This document shows positions 48,273-58,881 of a DNA stretch of 64,000 nt, one piece after another. The notes below the pieces were generated by a model. That model was given only the letters and a program-made list of their open reading frames with translations. It searched no databases and had not been told where the DNA came from. Within the stretch, counting starts at the first letter, position 1. Every line of letters begins with the position of its first letter. Origin of the DNA: Candidatus Methylopumilus rimovensis (lineage in GTDB: Bacteria > Pseudomonadota > Gammaproteobacteria > Burkholderiales > Methylophilaceae); the NCBI RefSeq assembly GCF_006364615.1, contig NZ_CP040986.1:1054001-1118000 (forward strand), written 5' to 3'. A program made the translations under genes and the position numbers.

Positions 48273-48680
48273 TTATTCTGCTACAGTTTCTTCTTTAGGA
48301 GCTGGCGCTGCAACTTCTACAATAGGTCTATCTACAAGCTCAACAAAGGCCATAGGCGCATTATCTCCGTCTCGAAAGCCACACTTTAATATTCTTAAAT
48401 AGCCACCTTTTCTTGTGTTATATCGCGGGCCTAATTCAGCAAATAATTTAGTCACAATATCTCTATCTCTTAAGCGACTAAAAGCTAAACGTCTATTAGA
48501 TAAAGTTGCATTTTTTGCTAATGTAATAAGAGGTTCAGCCACCTTCCTAAGCTCTTTAGCTTTAGGTAATGTAGTTTTAATAATCTCATTTTTTAACAAG
48601 GAGGTAGCCATATTTCTCAACATTGCTTGTCGATGACTGCTCGTTCTGTTTAGTTTTCTATGACCATTTGCGTGACGCAT
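48273..48680 (-). CDS. rplQ: 50S ribosomal protein L17
   Basis: The 135-residue protein begins [20 protein letters not shown], the L17 signature, and has the GGYLRILK motif. The last 15 residues form an alanine-, glutamate- and proline-rich tail beyond the folded domain. It is the last gene of the alpha operon, directly before the shared terminator and after rpoA. Confidence 0.97.
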   Translation of the reverse strand: MRHANGHRKLNRTSSHRQAMLRNMATSLLKNEIIKTTLPKAKELRKVAEPLITLAKNATLSNRRLAFSRLRDRDIVTKLFAELGPRYNTRKGGYLRILKCGFRDGDNAPMAFVELVDRPIVEVAAPAPKEETVAE

Positions 48681-48712
48681 ACTCTTACCCTCAAATTTTT
48701 CTTATTTAATAA

Positions 48713-49699
48713 TTACGCTTTTTCTAAACCTGCTGGAGGCCAATTTTCTAGCTTCATACCCAAAGTTAAACCTTTAGAAGCAAGAACATCCTTAATCTCA
48801 TTAAGTGATTTTCTTCCAAGATTTGGAGCTTTTAAAAGCTCATTTTCACTTCGTTGAATTAGATCACCAATGTAATAAATATTTTCTGCTTTTAAACAGT
48901 TTGCAGATCTTACAGTGAGCTCTAGATCGTCAACGGGTCTTAATAAGACGGGATCAACTTGAGGCGCTTGCTTTACTTCAACTTCAGTTAAAGCACTTTC
49001 TAAGTTTGCAAATACAGAAAGTTGTCCCATTAAAATTCTAGCAGCGTCTCTAATCGCTTGTTCAGCATCAATAACACCATTAGTTTCAACGTCCATGATT
49101 AATTTGTCTAAGTCTGTTCTTTGTTCTACGCGAGCGCTTTCAACAAAATAACTTACTTTATTGATTGGGCTGAAAGAAGCATCTACCATGATAAAACCTA
49201 AGGTTTTATCTTCTTGATTTGATTTTCTTCTTGCTGGAACAGGTTGATAACCTCTACCCATTTCAACCTTAACTTCTAGATTTAATTTTCCGCCTTTTGT
49301 AAGATGCGCAATTAAATGATTTGGATTAATAATTTCAGCATCATGATTTGTTTCAAAATCAGCAGCCGTTACAGGGCCTTCGGTAGTTTTGTTTAGTGTA
49401 AGGATTGTCTCAGATTTATTATGAAGCTTTAATGCAACACCTTTTAAATTCAAGAGAATATCAACTACGTCTTCTTGCACACCGTCTAAAGTTGAATATT
49501 CATGAACTACGCCATCAATTTTCACTTCAGTAATTGCATAGCCGGGAATTGAGGACAATAAAACACGTCTTAATGCATTACCTAAAGTAAAGCCAAAACC
49601 CCTTTCCATAGGCTCTAGAGTAACGCGAGCTCTTACTGGGTTTATAACTTCAACATTTACAATTCTTGGTTTTAAATATTCTGTAGGACTATTTTGCAT
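48713..49699 (-). CDS. rpoA: RNA polymerase subunit alpha
   Basis: The 328-residue subunit starts the assembly of RNA polymerase and contacts UP elements. The N-terminal domain has [23 protein letters not shown] and the C-terminal domain (about 240-328) has [21 protein letters not shown] and [13 protein letters not shown]. Both DNA-binding and dimer regions are intact. It sits between rpsD and rplQ as in the usual alpha operon. Confidence 0.98.
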   Translation of the reverse strand: MQNSPTEYLKPRIVNVEVINPVRARVTLEPMERGFGFTLGNALRRVLLSSIPGYAITEVKIDGVVHEYSTLDGVQEDVVDILLNLKGVALKLHNKSETILTLNKTTEGPVTAADFETNHDAEIINPNHLIAHLTKGGKLNLEVKVEMGRGYQPVPARRKSNQEDKTLGFIMVDASFSPINKVSYFVESARVEQRTDLDKLIMDVETNGVIDAEQAIRDAARILMGQLSVFANLESALTEVEVKQAPQVDPVLLRPVDDLELTVRSANCLKAENIYYIGDLIQRSENELLKAPNLGRKSLNEIKDVLASKGLTLGMKLENWPPAGLEKA

Positions 49700-49729
49700 T
49701 ATGTATCCTTATCAATAATTCTTATTTAA

Positions 49730-50359
49730 TTATTTTGAGTAGAGCTCAACAACAAGTGATTCATTGATTGTTGCAGGCAAATCATCACGTAGTGGTTTAT
49801 TTTTGAATGTACCTTTAAGGCCTTTTACGTCAACCTCAATCCATTCTGGAAAGCCTCTTTGTTCTGCAGCTTCAATCGAACCTTTAATTCTTAATTGTTG
49901 CTTAGATGCTTCTGCAACTGAGAGCACGTCCCCTGGCTTCACTTGATAAGAAGGGATATTCACTCTTTGGCCATTTACCAAAAGACTGTTATGTCTTACG
50001 ATTTGTCTAGCCTCTGTGCGCGAAGCACCAATGCCCATCCGATAAGCAACGTTATCTAATCTGCACTCTAAAAGCTGTAAAAGATTTTCGCCGGTAATAC
50101 CTTTTTTTCTCTCCGCTTCAGCATAGTAACTTCTGAACTGCGCCTCTAGGATTCCATAAATTCTTCTGAGCTTTTGTTTTTCTCTTAATTGAACGCCGTA
50201 ATCTGATAAACGACTTGCTCTTCTTTGTCCGTGTTGGCCAGGAGGAAAATTACGCTTTTCAATAGCGCATTTGTCAGTAAAACATTTTTCGCCTTTAAGA
50301 AAAAGTTTTTCGCCTTCTCTTCTACATTGACGACATTTAGGATCTAGATTTCTTGCCAA
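49730..50359 (-). CDS. rpsD: 30S ribosomal protein S4
   Basis: The 209-residue protein binds 16S rRNA early in assembly. It keeps the zinc-type cysteines C9, C12, C26 and C31 in its N-terminal part, so it is the C-plus form. The S4 domain motif [19 protein letters not shown] is at about 105-123. In E. coli S4 represses the alpha operon, and the same may hold here, but no leader structure is proven. Confidence 0.98.
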   Translation of the reverse strand: MARNLDPKCRQCRREGEKLFLKGEKCFTDKCAIEKRNFPPGQHGQRRASRLSDYGVQLREKQKLRRIYGILEAQFRSYYAEAERKKGITGENLLQLLECRLDNVAYRMGIGASRTEARQIVRHNSLLVNGQRVNIPSYQVKPGDVLSVAEASKQQLRIKGSIEAAEQRGFPEWIEVDVKGLKGTFKNKPLRDDLPATINESLVVELYSK

Positions 50360-50401
50360 AATAACTCTCCTGTTTCAATGAGCAATTCAATGCTCAACTT
50401 A

Positions 50402-50794
50402 TTAAATTCTTCTTTTCTTAGGTGGACGGCAACCATTATGTGGCACTGGCGTCACATCTTGAATGCTTGTGATTTTAAATCCTGCAGCATTAAGAGCTCG
50501 CACTGCAGATTCTCTTCCAGGACCTGGTCCTTTAATTTTTACTTCAAGATTTTTTACACCACACTCTTGAGCTGCTTTACCTGCTGCTTCAGCTGCTACC
50601 TGTGCTGCAAAAGGCGTACTTTTTCTTGAGCCTTTAAATCCAGCGCCGCCAGATGTTGCCCAAGATAATGCGTTACCTTGTCTGTCTGTAATTGTGATGA
50701 TTGTGTTATTGAAAGATGCGTGAACGTGAGCAATACCTTCCGCTACGTTTTTCTTAACTTTCTTTTTTACACGAACATTAGCTTTTGTTGCCAT
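50402..50794 (-). CDS. rpsK: 30S ribosomal protein S11
   Basis: The 130-residue protein has a basic N-terminus and the S11 signatures [18 protein letters not shown] and [20 protein letters not shown] at the C-terminus. It forms part of the platform near the mRNA exit channel. It lies 20 bases after rpsM and 42 before rpsD in the alpha operon. Confidence 0.98.
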   Translation of the reverse strand: MATKANVRVKKKVKKNVAEGIAHVHASFNNTIITITDRQGNALSWATSGGAGFKGSRKSTPFAAQVAAEAAGKAAQECGVKNLEVKIKGPGPGRESAVRALNAAGFKITSIQDVTPVPHNGCRPPKKRRI

Positions 50795-50814
50795 AAATAA
50801 TCCTTAAACCTTTT

Positions 50815-51177
50815 TTATTTAGCCTGTTTAATTGCTTTAACAGGGCCTTTTCTTGTTCTTGCATTCGTTTTAGTTCTTTGACCTCTCACTGGAAGACCTC
50901 TTCTGTGTCTTACACCTCGATAACAACCAAGATCCATTAATCGTTTTATGTTCATTGTGACTTCTCTTCGCAAGTCACCTTCAACTTTAATTTTCGCTAC
51001 TTGATCACGAAGCTTTTCTACATCAGCATCGTTCAAATCTTTTAATTTAGCAGTCGCAATGATTCCCGCCGCAACACAGATTTTCTTTGCGGTATTTCTT
51101 CCAATGCCATAAATTGCTGTTAAAGCAATTTCTGCATGTTGATGATCGGGTACATTTACCCCAGCAATACGAGCCAT
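50815..51177 (-). CDS. rpsM: 30S ribosomal protein S13
   Basis: The 120-residue protein begins [19 protein letters not shown] and has [12 protein letters not shown] and the [18 protein letters not shown] tail, typical of S13. The protein contacts the large subunit and tRNA at the head of the small subunit. A putative alpha-operon promoter lies 44-72 bases upstream of its start codon. Confidence 0.98.
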   Translation of the reverse strand: MARIAGVNVPDHQHAEIALTAIYGIGRNTAKKICVAAGIIATAKLKDLNDADVEKLRDQVAKIKVEGDLRREVTMNIKRLMDLGCYRGVRHRRGLPVRGQRTKTNARTRKGPVKAIKQAK

Positions 51178-51220
51178 AACTTACTCCAAAAAAAATGGCA
51201 AATTAAATAAAAAGCCTTAT

Positions 51221-51249
51221 ATTTTAACAGGTTGTTGAACTTTTAACAA
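51221..51249 (-). promoter_or_regulatory. Putative alpha-operon promoter
   Basis: On the minus strand TTGTTA (51249-51244) and TAAAAT (51226-51221) are 17 bases apart. A hairpin GGTTGT-GAA...TTC-ACAACC (51258-51230) covers the -35 and the spacer. The position between rpmJ and rpsM is that of the E. coli alpha promoter. Confidence 0.5.
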
Positions 51250-51263
51250 TTCACAACCTACCC

Positions 51264-51377
51264 TTATCCTTGTCGTTGCTTATGTCGAGGATCTGAGCAA
51301 ATTACTCTCACAACACCTCTTCGTCTGACAACTTTACAGTTTCGGCATAATGTTTTTACGGATGCACGAACTCTCAT
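51264..51377 (-). CDS. rpmJ: 50S ribosomal protein L36
   Basis: A 37-residue frame between rpsM and infA encodes L36. It starts [15 protein letters not shown] and has zinc ligands C11, C14, C27 and H32, so this is the zinc-binding form. It lies at the standard position at the end of the spc operon. The gene is too short for many gene finders. Confidence 0.97.
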   Translation of the reverse strand: MRVRASVKTLCRNCKVVRRRGVVRVICSDPRHKQRQG

Positions 51378-51409
51378 TTTTATACCTCTTAAATTTTAAT
51401 TAATATTAC

Positions 51410-51628
51410 TTATTTAACCCTGAACGTAATTCTTGCTCTGGTTAAATCATAAGGCGTCATTTCAACAGTCACCTTATCTCCCGGAAGAATACGAATATAA
51501 TTCATACGCATTTTTCCTGAAATATAACCTAATACAACATGGTCATTTTCTAACTTAACTCTAAAAGTTGCATTTGGAAGATTTTCTATAATCTCCCCTT
51601 GCATCTCAATTGTGTCTTCTTTGGCCAT
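51410..51628 (-). CDS. infA: Translation initiation factor IF-1
   Basis: The 72-residue OB-fold protein begins [20 protein letters not shown] and contains HISGKMR-like [17 protein letters not shown]. It assists start-codon selection by blocking the ribosomal A site. It sits between secY and rpmJ, an order typical of betaproteobacterial spc clusters. Confidence 0.97.
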   Translation of the reverse strand: MAKEDTIEMQGEIIENLPNATFRVKLENDHVVLGYISGKMRMNYIRILPGDKVTVEMTPYDLTRARITFRVK

Positions 51629-51638
51629 TGATTAAAGG

Positions 51639-52961
51639 TTATCTAAGCGCATTTGCGCCCCCTTTAAAGTTAGCTTTTTTAAGCAATCCCTCATACTGAT
51701 ATGACATCAGATGAGATTGAACCTGGGTCATAAAATCCATCGTTACAACCACAATAATTAATAACGATGTACCTCCAAAATAAAAAGGAACATTAAACTT
51801 AAGTATTAAAAACTCTGGCAATAAACACACGAGCGTTATGTACACAGCGCCTACTAAAGTTAATCTACCCATTATTTGGTCGATATACTTTGCGGTTTGT
51901 TCTCCCGGTCTAATCCCAGGAACAAACGCACCACCTTTTTTCAAGTTATCTGCCGTTTCCTTTGGATTAAAAACCAAAGCTGTATAAAAGAAGCAGAAAA
52001 ACACTATCGCTACCGCGAATAGAAAAATATAAATAGGTTGTCCTGGTGAAATCGCAGCTCCAATGTCCTTAAGCCACAACATTTTTTCACTAGACCCAAA
52101 CCATCCAGCCAAAGTCGCTGGAAACAAAATAATACTTGATGCAAAGATAGGCGGTATTACACCCGCCATATTCAATTTCAAAGGCAAATGAGAGGTTTGA
52201 CCTCCATATAACTTATTGCCAACTTGTCTTTTTGCATAGTTAACAGTAATTTTTCTCTGGCCTCTTTCAACAAAAACAACCAACGCTGTTACTAAAATAG
52301 TTGCAGCAAACAAAAAGAAAACTAAGGGAATTGAAAATGCTCCCGTTCTAGCTAACTCAAGCGTGCTTCCCAAAGCACTTGGCAATCCAGCCACAATGCC
52401 TGAAAAAATAATGATTGAGATTCCATTACCAATACCTCTTTCAGTAATTTGCTCACCCAACCACATAAGGAACATTGTTCCACTTACTAAAGTTACAACT
52501 GTTGTGAGTCTAAAAGCTAACCCAGGATCAAGTACTAATCCTGGTTGAGACTCTAGCGCAATTGAGATACCAAGCGCCTGAAATGCGGCCAAAATAACCG
52601 TGCCGTATCTCGTATATTTTGTTATCAGCCTTCTACCTGCTTCGCCCTCTTTTTTTAATTGCTCAAGCTGAGGCGATACTACACTTAATAACTGCATGAT
52701 GATCGATGCTGAAATATAAGGCATGATCCCTAATGCAAATAACGTAAATCTTTTTAATGCGCCTCCAGAGAACATGTTAAACATTCCCAAGATGCCGCCA
52801 CTTTGTGAGTCAAATAATTTTTTAAGCACAAGTGGATCAATTCCAGGCACTGGAATATGAGCACCAAGCCTGTAGACAACAATGGCACCCAAAACAAACA
52901 ATATGCGACCTTTTAATTCGCTTGTCTTACTAAAAGCACCTAATAGATTATCTTGAGCCAA
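51639..52961 (-). CDS. secY: Protein translocase subunit SecY
   Basis: The 440-residue, ten-helix protein forms the central channel of the Sec translocon. Signatures include [23 protein letters not shown], the cytoplasmic loop [13 protein letters not shown] and [13 protein letters not shown]. It follows rplO after 10 bases and precedes infA after 10 bases. Confidence 0.98.
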   Translation of the reverse strand: MAQDNLLGAFSKTSELKGRILFVLGAIVVYRLGAHIPVPGIDPLVLKKLFDSQSGGILGMFNMFSGGALKRFTLFALGIMPYISASIIMQLLSVVSPQLEQLKKEGEAGRRLITKYTRYGTVILAAFQALGISIALESQPGLVLDPGLAFRLTTVVTLVSGTMFLMWLGEQITERGIGNGISIIIFSGIVAGLPSALGSTLELARTGAFSIPLVFFLFAATILVTALVVFVERGQRKITVNYAKRQVGNKLYGGQTSHLPLKLNMAGVIPPIFASSIILFPATLAGWFGSSEKMLWLKDIGAAISPGQPIYIFLFAVAIVFFCFFYTALVFNPKETADNLKKGGAFVPGIRPGEQTAKYIDQIMGRLTLVGAVYITLVCLLPEFLILKFNVPFYFGGTSLLIIVVVTMDFMTQVQSHLMSYQYEGLLKKANFKGGANALR

Positions 52962-52971
52962 AATTAAATTC

Positions 52972-53409
52972 TCAAACTTCTACTACTTTTCCGCCTGCCG
53001 CTTCAATTGCTGCACGAGCGCCCTTAGTTAGCAATAAACCTTGGATTGTTAATTTTCTTTTTACTTCACCAGACAAATAAACTTTTGCTGTTTTTGCATT
53101 ATCAGAAATTAATTTAGCCGACTTTAAAACTAATAAATCGATATTATCTGACTCAACTAAATTGAGTTCATTTGTTCTAACGCGTGCAGTTAGTTTTTGC
53201 GTGAGTGATTTAAATCCGCGTTTTGGAAGGCGTCTCTGAATAGGCATTTGACCACCTTCAAAACCAACCTTATGGAATCCACCAGCTCTAGATTTTTGAC
53301 CTTTGTGGCCACGTCCAGCTGTTTTTCCAAGACCAGAACCAATACCTCGGCCAACGCGTCTTGCTACTTTTTTAGAACCAACTGCTGGTTTTAATGTATT
53401 TAGTTTCAT
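52972..53409 (-). CDS. rplO: 50S ribosomal protein L15
   Basis: The 145-residue protein begins [14 protein letters not shown] and has the glycine- and arginine-rich [19 protein letters not shown] region and [18 protein letters not shown]. These are the L15 signatures. It is late-assembling and contacts 23S rRNA. It lies between rpmD and secY. Confidence 0.97.
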   Translation of the reverse strand: MKLNTLKPAVGSKKVARRVGRGIGSGLGKTAGRGHKGQKSRAGGFHKVGFEGGQMPIQRRLPKRGFKSLTQKLTARVRTNELNLVESDNIDLLVLKSAKLISDNAKTAKVYLSGEVKRKLTIQGLLLTKGARAAIEAAGGKVVEV

Positions 53410-53418
53410 AATTTCTCT

Positions 53419-53622
53419 TTATATCTTTTCGACTTTAAGTAAATAATTCACTGCATTGATCATGCCTCGAATCGCAGGAGTGTCTTGCAATTCAACAGAA
53501 TGATGTAATCTTCTAAGGCCTAACCCTTTGACCGTTGCGCGGTGAGGTTCAGTTCTACCAATTAAACTTTTAATTAATGTAACTTTTAAACCAGCTGTGA
53601 TTTCTTTTTTTGTCTTTGCCAT
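53419..53622 (-). CDS. rpmD: 50S ribosomal protein L30
   Basis: The 67-residue protein has the L30 pattern [20 protein letters not shown] followed by [20 protein letters not shown]. It begins with a short basic extension [11 protein letters not shown]. Its place between rpsE and rplO is standard. Confidence 0.96.
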   Translation of the reverse strand: MAKTKKEITAGLKVTLIKSLIGRTEPHRATVKGLGLRRLHHSVELQDTPAIRGMINAVNYLLKVEKI

Positions 53623-53626
53623 TTGA

Positions 53627-54139
53627 TTAGCCTCTAATTTCTTCTACTGATTTACCACGTTTGGCAGCAATTTCAGCAGGTGTATTCATTGACTCAAGTC
53701 CATTTAATGTTGCTCTTACAACGTTGTATGGATTAGTTGAGCCTATACATTTTGCCAAAACGTTTGTAATACCCATCACTTCGAAAATCGCTCTCATTGC
53801 TCCACCAGCAATAATGCCAGTGCCTTCTGAAGCCGGTTGAATGAATACTTTTGCAGCGCCATGCTCACCCATCACTGCATGTTGTAAAGTACCATTGTTT
53901 AGTTTTACTTTAAGCATGCCTCTTCTAGCTTCATCCATTGCTTTTTGAACAGCTACAGGCACTTCTCTTGCTTTACCTTTACCCATACCAACTGAACCGT
54001 CTCCATCACCTACAACAGTTAACGCAGCAAAGCTCATGATTCGACCGCCTTTAACTACTTTAGTAACGCGGTTTACAGCAATCATTTTTTCTCTTAAACC
54101 GTCTGTTTGCGTTTGTTGATTTTCTAAATCTTTTGCCAT
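53627..54139 (-). CDS. rpsE: 30S ribosomal protein S5
   Basis: From the ATG at 54139 the protein is 170 residues and begins [19 protein letters not shown]. The open frame extends further upstream into rplR, but the conserved S5 start sets the ATG. Motifs are [21 protein letters not shown] and [21 protein letters not shown]5 takes part in decoding accuracy. It is 25 bases downstream of rplR. Confidence 0.97.
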   Translation of the reverse strand: MAKDLENQQTQTDGLREKMIAVNRVTKVVKGGRIMSFAALTVVGDGDGSVGMGKGKAREVPVAVQKAMDEARRGMLKVKLNNGTLQHAVMGEHGAAKVFIQPASEGTGIIAGGAMRAIFEVMGITNVLAKCIGSTNPYNVVRATLNGLESMNTPAEIAAKRGKSVEEIRG

Positions 54140-54164
54140 GTTTTGACCTATATAAATTGTTGGG

Positions 54165-54518
54165 TTAGAAAGACAAGCCGTTTTCTCTAGCAGCATCTGC
54201 TAAAGCTTTAACTCTGCCGTGATAGCGATAACCTGATCTATCAAATGCCACATTTGTAATACCGATTTTTTTTGCTTTCTCAGCAATGCGTTTGCCAATT
54301 TGAGCTGCTGCCTCAATATTGCCGCCATTCTTTAAAGTTTTTTTAACGTCAGATTCAAGAGATGAAGCGCTTGCTAAAACTTTATTCTCGCCAGCACTTA
54401 TGATTTGTGCATAGATGTTTGTGTTCGTTCTATGAACACTTAATCTTGTCACTTGAAGCTCAGCAATTTTTGCTCTTGTCTTTTTGGCGCGACGTAAACG
54501 GGGGTTCGTATTATACAT
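54165..54518 (-). CDS. rplR: 50S ribosomal protein L18
   Basis: The 117-residue 5S rRNA-binding protein has [16 protein letters not shown], the [17 protein letters not shown] segment and [21 protein letters not shown] at the C-terminus. All are typical. It lies between rplF and rpsE in the spc operon. Confidence 0.97.
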   Translation of the reverse strand: MYNTNPRLRRAKKTRAKIAELQVTRLSVHRTNTNIYAQIISAGENKVLASASSLESDVKKTLKNGGNIEAAAQIGKRIAEKAKKIGITNVAFDRSGYRYHGRVKALADAARENGLSF

Positions 54519-54528
54519 ATCTTAACCT

Positions 54529-55062
54529 TTATTTTTTCTTAGTTTCTTTGATAATAACGTTCTCATCTGAATAGCGAACGCCTTTACCTTTGTATGGCTC
54601 TGGTGGTCGATATGCTCTAATTTGAGCAGCAACCTGACCTATTAATTGCTTATCAGAACCTTTTAAAATAATTTCAGTTTGACTTGGTGTTTCAACTTTA
54701 ATGCCTTCAGGCATTTTGTAATTCACTGGATGTGAAAAACCTAAATCAAGATTAAGGTTTGCACCTTGCGCTTGAGCTTTATATCCAACACCAATTAAAG
54801 TTAATTTTCTTACGAATCCTTCGGAAACACCTTTCATCATGTTTGCAACGAGAGCTCGCATAGTTCCAGCCATTGCATTTGCTTGCTGAGACTCGTCAGC
54901 TGCTACAAATGTAATTGCTTGGCCATCGTTATTTAATTTAACATTAGGTGTGATGAACTGATTTAATTTTCCCATCGGTCCGCTAATTGAAATATTCAAA
55001 TCGCTAATTGAAACCTCTACTTTAGGAGGGATCGTTACGGGTGCGTTAGCTATACGTGACAT
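54529..55062 (-). CDS. rplF: 50S ribosomal protein L6
   Basis: The 177-residue protein has two similar domains. It starts [17 protein letters not shown] and has the C-terminal signature [16 protein letters not shown] with a lysine-rich end. It is located near the factor-binding site of the large subunit. It follows rpsH after 11 bases. Confidence 0.97.
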   Translation of the reverse strand: MSRIANAPVTIPPKVEVSISDLNISISGPMGKLNQFITPNVKLNNDGQAITFVAADESQQANAMAGTMRALVANMMKGVSEGFVRKLTLIGVGYKAQAQGANLNLDLGFSHPVNYKMPEGIKVETPSQTEIILKGSDKQLIGQVAAQIRAYRPPEPYKGKGVRYSDENVIIKETKKK

Positions 55063-55073
55063 ACATTATCTCC

Positions 55074-55469
55074 TTAAGCCACATAGCAAAGCACTTCGCC
55101 GCCAATACCCGCAGCTTTTGCTTTTCTATCTGTCATAACTCCCTTAGATGTCGACACGATTGCAACACCAAGACCATTCATTACTTCTGGAATACTCTCA
55201 CTTGCCTTGTAAACACGTAAACCTGGTTTACTTACTCTTTCAATTTTTTCAATAACAGGTCTGCCGGCATAATATTTCAATTCAATATTTAATACTGGCT
55301 TGCCTTCAACTTCGTGTTCAGCATAATTCTCAATATAGCCTTCATCTTTTAAAACATTTGCGATAGCTTTTTTTAGTTTAGATGCAGGCATGGTGATAGA
55401 TACTTTATTAGTGCCTTGACCATTCCTAATTCTGGTTAGCATATCGGCAACTGGATCGCTCATACTCAT
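55074..55469 (-). CDS. rpsH: 30S ribosomal protein S8
   Basis: The 131-residue protein has [15 protein letters not shown] at the N-terminus and the [30 protein letters not shown] region at the C-terminus. S8 binds 16S rRNA and in E. coli represses the spc operon by binding the rplE leader. Whether that control exists here cannot be seen. Confidence 0.97.
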   Translation of the reverse strand: MSMSDPVADMLTRIRNGQGTNKVSITMPASKLKKAIANVLKDEGYIENYAEHEVEGKPVLNIELKYYAGRPVIEKIERVSKPGLRVYKASESIPEVMNGLGVAIVSTSKGVMTDRKAKAAGIGGEVLCYVA

Positions 55470-55484
55470 ATTATTTTTCTCCTA

Positions 55485-55790
55485 TTACCAACTTGCTTTA
55501 ATCACGCCAGGCACTTCGCCTCGCATCATTAAATCTCTTAATTTACTTCGACCAATCCCGAACTTGCTGTAGACGCCTCTTGGACGACCTGTTAGAGAAC
55601 AACGATTTCTTAATCTAACTGGACTTGAATTGCGGGGTAAACTTTGTAATTTCTGTCTCGCTTCTTGTTTTTGTTCTGAAGATGCGTTGATATCAGAAAT
55701 AATTTCATTTAAAGCAGCGCGCTTGGCTTTAAATTTCTCAACCATATTGCGTCGTTTTAATTCGCGTTCTGTCATGCACATTTTAGCCAT
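55485..55790 (-). CDS. rpsN: 30S ribosomal protein S14
   Basis: The 101-residue protein is the long, zinc-free (C-minus) form, with [20 protein letters not shown] and [20 protein letters not shown]. It starts [17 protein letters not shown]. It lies between rplE and rpsH in the standard order. Confidence 0.97.
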   Translation of the reverse strand: MAKMCMTERELKRRNMVEKFKAKRAALNEIISDINASSEQKQEARQKLQSLPRNSSPVRLRNRCSLTGRPRGVYSKFGIGRSKLRDLMMRGEVPGVIKASW

Positions 55791-55799
55791 AGTCTAAAC

Positions 55800-56339
55800 C
55801 TAGTTTCTAAATGGAAAACTGAACGCAGATAACAATGCTTTTGCTTCTTCGTCAGTTTTTGCTGTCGTTGTAATTGTGATATTCATCCCTCTTAATGCAT
55901 CGATTTTGTCGTATTCAATTTCAGGAAAAATAATCTGCTCTTTAACACCCATGTTGTAATTTCCGCGACCATCAAATGATCTGGCAGAAATACCTCTAAA
56001 GTCTCTAATTCGAGGAATAGCGATTGTGACGAGTCGGTCTAAGAATTCATACATGCGATCTCTTCGAAGAGTCACCTTGCAACCTACTGGATAATCATCA
56101 CGAATCTTAAATGCTGCCACTGATTTTTTAGCTTTTGTAACAATAGCTTTTTGACCAGCAATTTTTTCCATGTCGCCTACAGCGTGCTCCATGATTTTCT
56201 TGTCGGCTACTGCTTCACCTACACCCATATTCAAAGTAATTTTTTCAATTCTGGGCACTTGCATTGGTGATGTATAACCAAATTGTTCAGTCATTTTTTT
56301 AATGACCTCTGTTTTATAAAATTCTTTTAATCGAGCCAT
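55800..56339 (-). CDS. rplE: 50S ribosomal protein L5
   Basis: The 179-residue 5S rRNA-binding protein starts [16 protein letters not shown] and has [16 protein letters not shown], the [19 protein letters not shown] segment and [10 protein letters not shown]. The C-terminal end AFSFPFRN is usual. It follows rplX after 8 bases. Confidence 0.97.
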   Translation of the reverse strand: MARLKEFYKTEVIKKMTEQFGYTSPMQVPRIEKITLNMGVGEAVADKKIMEHAVGDMEKIAGQKAIVTKAKKSVAAFKIRDDYPVGCKVTLRRDRMYEFLDRLVTIAIPRIRDFRGISARSFDGRGNYNMGVKEQIIFPEIEYDKIDALRGMNITITTTAKTDEEAKALLSAFSFPFRN

Positions 56340-56347
56340 TTCTTTTC

Positions 56348-56665
56348 CTATGCGTCAACTGCTTCGTTGTTTGATTTGAAAACACGGATTTTCTTACCAT
56401 CGTCCAATTTTTTAATTCCGACTTTGTCAGCTTTTTGAGTCAAGTTATTAAGGAGAGCAACGTTAGAAATATTAAGTGGCATTTCTTTACTTACGATTCC
56501 ACCTTGAATATTTTTTGCTGGATTAGGTCTGGTATGTTTTTTCACCATATTTAAACCTTCAACCACAACATGGCCTGTTTTAAGCACGCTTAAAACAACG
56601 CCTTGCTTACCTTTGTCTTTACCTGTATTTAAAACAACTTTGTCACCTTTACGAATCTTATTCAT
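56348..56665 (-). CDS. rplX: 50S ribosomal protein L24
   Basis: The 105-residue KOW-domain protein starts [20 protein letters not shown] and has [15 protein letters not shown], the L24 signature. It nucleates large-subunit assembly. It lies between rplN and rplE. Confidence 0.97.
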   Translation of the reverse strand: MNKIRKGDKVVLNTGKDKGKQGVVLSVLKTGHVVVEGLNMVKKHTRPNPAKNIQGGIVSKEMPLNISNVALLNNLTQKADKVGIKKLDDGKKIRVFKSNNEAVDA

Positions 56666-56675
56666 CCGTATACTC

Positions 56676-57044
56676 CTATAAAACTTCTGGCGCTAATGAA
56701 ACAATCTTCATGAACCGTTCTGTTCTCAATTCACGAGTCACAGGTCCAAATATACGTGTTCCAATAGGTTCAAACTTACTGTTTAAAAGAACGGCTGCAT
56801 TTGCATCAAATTTAATTAAAGATCCATCAGGCCTTCTAACGCCTTTTGCTGTTCTCACAACAACTGCACTATAAACCTCTCCTTTTTTTACTCTTCCTCT
56901 AGGAGCTGCGTCTTTAATACTTACTTTGATAATGTCGCCAATACTTGCATAACGTCGTTTTGAGCCGCCCAATACCTTAATGCACATTACTGAACGTGCG
57001 CCAGTATTGTCAGCAACTTCTAATCTTGACTGCATTTGAATCAT
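56676..57044 (-). CDS. rplN: 50S ribosomal protein L14
   Basis: The 122-residue protein begins [20 protein letters not shown] and ends with [26 protein letters not shown]-like sequence, standard for L14. It is the first gene of the spc part of the cluster. A strong promoter lies 124-152 bases upstream. Confidence 0.98.
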   Translation of the reverse strand: MIQMQSRLEVADNTGARSVMCIKVLGGSKRRYASIGDIIKVSIKDAAPRGRVKKGEVYSAVVVRTAKGVRRPDGSLIKFDANAAVLLNSKFEPIGTRIFGPVTRELRTERFMKIVSLAPEVL

Positions 57045-57121
57045 GAATTTATCTCCAACTTAATCCGTTATTACTAAAGCCAGCTTTTAAATTAGCCGAT
57101 ATACTACGGTCAGTATTGGGG

Positions 57122-57156
57122 GGTTAGCTTATAAACTTATAGTTTATGAACCCCAA
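57122..57156 (-). promoter_or_regulatory. Long hairpin in the spc leader
   Basis: On the minus strand GGGGTT (57154-57149) pairs with AACCCC (57125-57120 region), and inside it ATAAACT, loop ATA, AGTTTAT pair perfectly. It lies just downstream of the predicted spc transcription start and has no T run after it, so it is a leader hairpin rather than a terminator. Arm limits are accurate to a few bases. Confidence 0.55.
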
Positions 57157-57167
57157 AAAAGTCTCGC

Positions 57168-57196
57168 ATTATATGCTATTTACTTCTTAATCTCAA
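57168..57196 (-). promoter_or_regulatory. Promoter of the spc operon (rplN onward)
   Basis: On the minus strand TTGAGA (57196-57191) and TATAAT (57173-57168) are 17 bases apart, in the 162-base gap between rpsQ and rplN. This is the same place as Pspc in E. coli. Confidence 0.85.
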
Positions 57197-57206
57197 CTTC
57201 TTAAAA

Positions 57207-57473
57207 CTAAACCTGAACTGCCTTTGTAACTATTTTACTAACGACCCATGTTTTAGTTTTTGAAATAGGACGATTTTCTGTAATAACAACCAAATCACCT
57301 TCCTTGCTTTCATTTTTTTCATCATGAGCATGAAATTTATTCGACTTAACAATCACTTTGCCAATCAAAGGATGCTTTACTTTTCTTTCAACTAATACAG
57401 TTACTGTCTTATCCATCTTGTCGCTTACAACTCTGCCCGTAAAGGTTCTAACAACTTTTTTTGTATCAGTCAT
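57207..57473 (-). CDS. rpsQ: 30S ribosomal protein S17
   Basis: The 88-residue OB-fold protein has [24 protein letters not shown] near the N-terminus and the [17 protein letters not shown] end, typical of S17. It closes the S10 part of the cluster. It follows rpmC after 2 bases. Confidence 0.97.
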   Translation of the reverse strand: MTDTKKVVRTFTGRVVSDKMDKTVTVLVERKVKHPLIGKVIVKSNKFHAHDEKNESKEGDLVVITENRPISKTKTWVVSKIVTKAVQV

Positions 57474-57475
57474 AT

Positions 57476-57670
57476 TTAAGCCTGTTTAACTTTCTCGCCA
57501 AGAACTGTTTTAACTCTTGCGATATCACGTTTAATTTTAGCAATCTGATCAACCTTGTTTAATTGTTGAGTTGCCAATTGCATTTTCAATGAGAACTGGG
57601 CTCTTCTTAGCTCCAATAACTCGGTACCCAATTCTTCGGTTGTCTTTTTTCTTAAATCAGCTGTTTTCAT
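57476..57670 (-). CDS. rpmC: 50S ribosomal protein L29
   Basis: The 64-residue helical protein begins [22 protein letters not shown] and has [11 protein letters not shown], the L29 signature. It sits near the peptide exit tunnel and helps dock trigger factor. It lies one base after rplP. Confidence 0.96.
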   Translation of the reverse strand: MKTADLRKKTTEELGTELLELRRAQFSLKMQLATQQLNKVDQIAKIKRDIARVKTVLGEKVKQA

Positions 57671-57671
57671 A

Positions 57672-58088
57672 TTAGCCTCCGATATGACGAGTAATAAAGG
57701 TTGTTTCGATTGGAAGCTTAGCTGCTGCTAATTTAAATGCTTCTCTAGCTAATGCCTCAGTTACTCCGTCCATTTCATATAACATTTTTCCAGGCTGGAT
57801 TTGAGCTACGTAGTACTCTGTACTACCTTTACCATTACCCATACGAACTTCAGCAGGTTTTTTTGAAATTGGTTGATCTGGGAAAATACGAATCCATACA
57901 CGGCCGCCACGTTTAATGTGACGTGTCATCACTCGACGTGCAGCTTCAATTTGACGTGCTGTTAGACGACCACGTCCAATAGCCTTCAAACCGAAATCAC
58001 CAAAACTTACTTTATTTCCTGTCGTTGCAATGCCTTTATTTCGGCCTTTTTGCATCTTACGAAATTTTTGTCTAGCCGGTTGTAACAT
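57672..58088 (-). CDS. rplP: 50S ribosomal protein L16
   Basis: The 138-residue protein begins [19 protein letters not shown] and has the [22 protein letters not shown] region. It contacts tRNA in the A site. The start codon lies inside the rpsC gene, with a 17-base overlap, which means it is translationally coupled to S3. Confidence 0.97.
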   Translation of the reverse strand: MLQPARQKFRKMQKGRNKGIATTGNKVSFGDFGLKAIGRGRLTARQIEAARRVMTRHIKRGGRVWIRIFPDQPISKKPAEVRMGNGKGSTEYYVAQIQPGKMLYEMDGVTEALAREAFKLAAAKLPIETTFITRHIGG

Positions 58089-58869
58089 CTTTAGCCCTCG
58101 ACTTTCTCACTTTTTTTTCTGGCTCTTGTGCCGTTGTTTCTTCTTTTTTAACTCTTGGTTTTCTTGGTTTTTTTTCTTCAGCTGTTTTTTCAATCGCTGG
58201 ATTTGCAGCATCTAATGACTGTGAAGTGTCTTTTGTATTGTCTTCAAATAACTCGCCTTTAAAGACCCATACTTTAATGCCAATAATTCCGTAAGTTGTT
58301 TTTGCTTCGGCAACACCGTAATCTATGTCAGCTCTAAGTGTATGAAGAGGTACTCTGCCTTCTCTATACCATTCTGTTCTTGCAATTTCGATACCATTTA
58401 AACGGCCAGAACTCATAATCTTAATACCTTGAGCACCAAGTCTCATTGCATTCTGCATTGCTCTTTTCATTGCACGTCTAAACATCACACGTTTTTCTAA
58501 TTGTTGCGCGATACTTTGTGCAATAAGCGTAGCGTCGATTTCTGGTTTACGCACCTCTTCAATGTTCAAATGAACTGGAACACCCATAAGCGCTTGTAAA
58601 CTTGATCTTAATGTTTCAATATCTTCACCTTTTTTTCCAATTACAATGCCAGGTCTTGCTGAATAAATTGTAATCTTTGCATTTTTCGCAGGACGCTCAA
58701 TAAGAATTTTACTTACCGCAGCATTCGCTAACTTCTTATTTAAAAATTCTCTAACCTTGATGTCATTGTTTAACATCGCAGGAAAATTTTTACTGTTAGC
58801 ATACCAACGTGATGTCCAATTTTTTTGAACACTTAAGCGGAAACCAATTGGATGAATTTTTTGACCCAT
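58072..58869 (-). CDS. rpsC: 30S ribosomal protein S3 with charged C-terminal extension
   Basis: The 265-residue protein begins [20 protein letters not shown] and has the KH domain with [13 protein letters not shown] and the C-terminal [13 protein letters not shown]. Beyond about residue 212 there is a 50-residue low-complexity tail rich in Lys, Arg, Glu and Pro ([19 protein letters not shown]). S3 lines the mRNA entry tunnel. The tail is longer than in E. coli S3 and probably disordered. The gene end overlaps rplP by 17 bases. Confidence 0.97.
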   Translation of the reverse strand: MGQKIHPIGFRLSVQKNWTSRWYANSKNFPAMLNNDIKVREFLNKKLANAAVSKILIERPAKNAKITIYSARPGIVIGKKGEDIETLRSSLQALMGVPVHLNIEEVRKPEIDATLIAQSIAQQLEKRVMFRRAMKRAMQNAMRLGAQGIKIMSSGRLNGIEIARTEWYREGRVPLHTLRADIDYGVAEAKTTYGIIGIKVWVFKGELFEDNTKDTSQSLDAANPAIEKTAEEKKPRKPRVKKEETTAQEPEKKVRKSRAKDVTTG

Positions 58870-58881
58870 ATTTTTTTCTCT

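Noticed and set aside
54140-54196. An upstream start that would extend S5 by 19 residues into rplR
   Set aside because: S5 proteins start at the MAKDLEN position, and the extension only reflects an open overlap with rplR.
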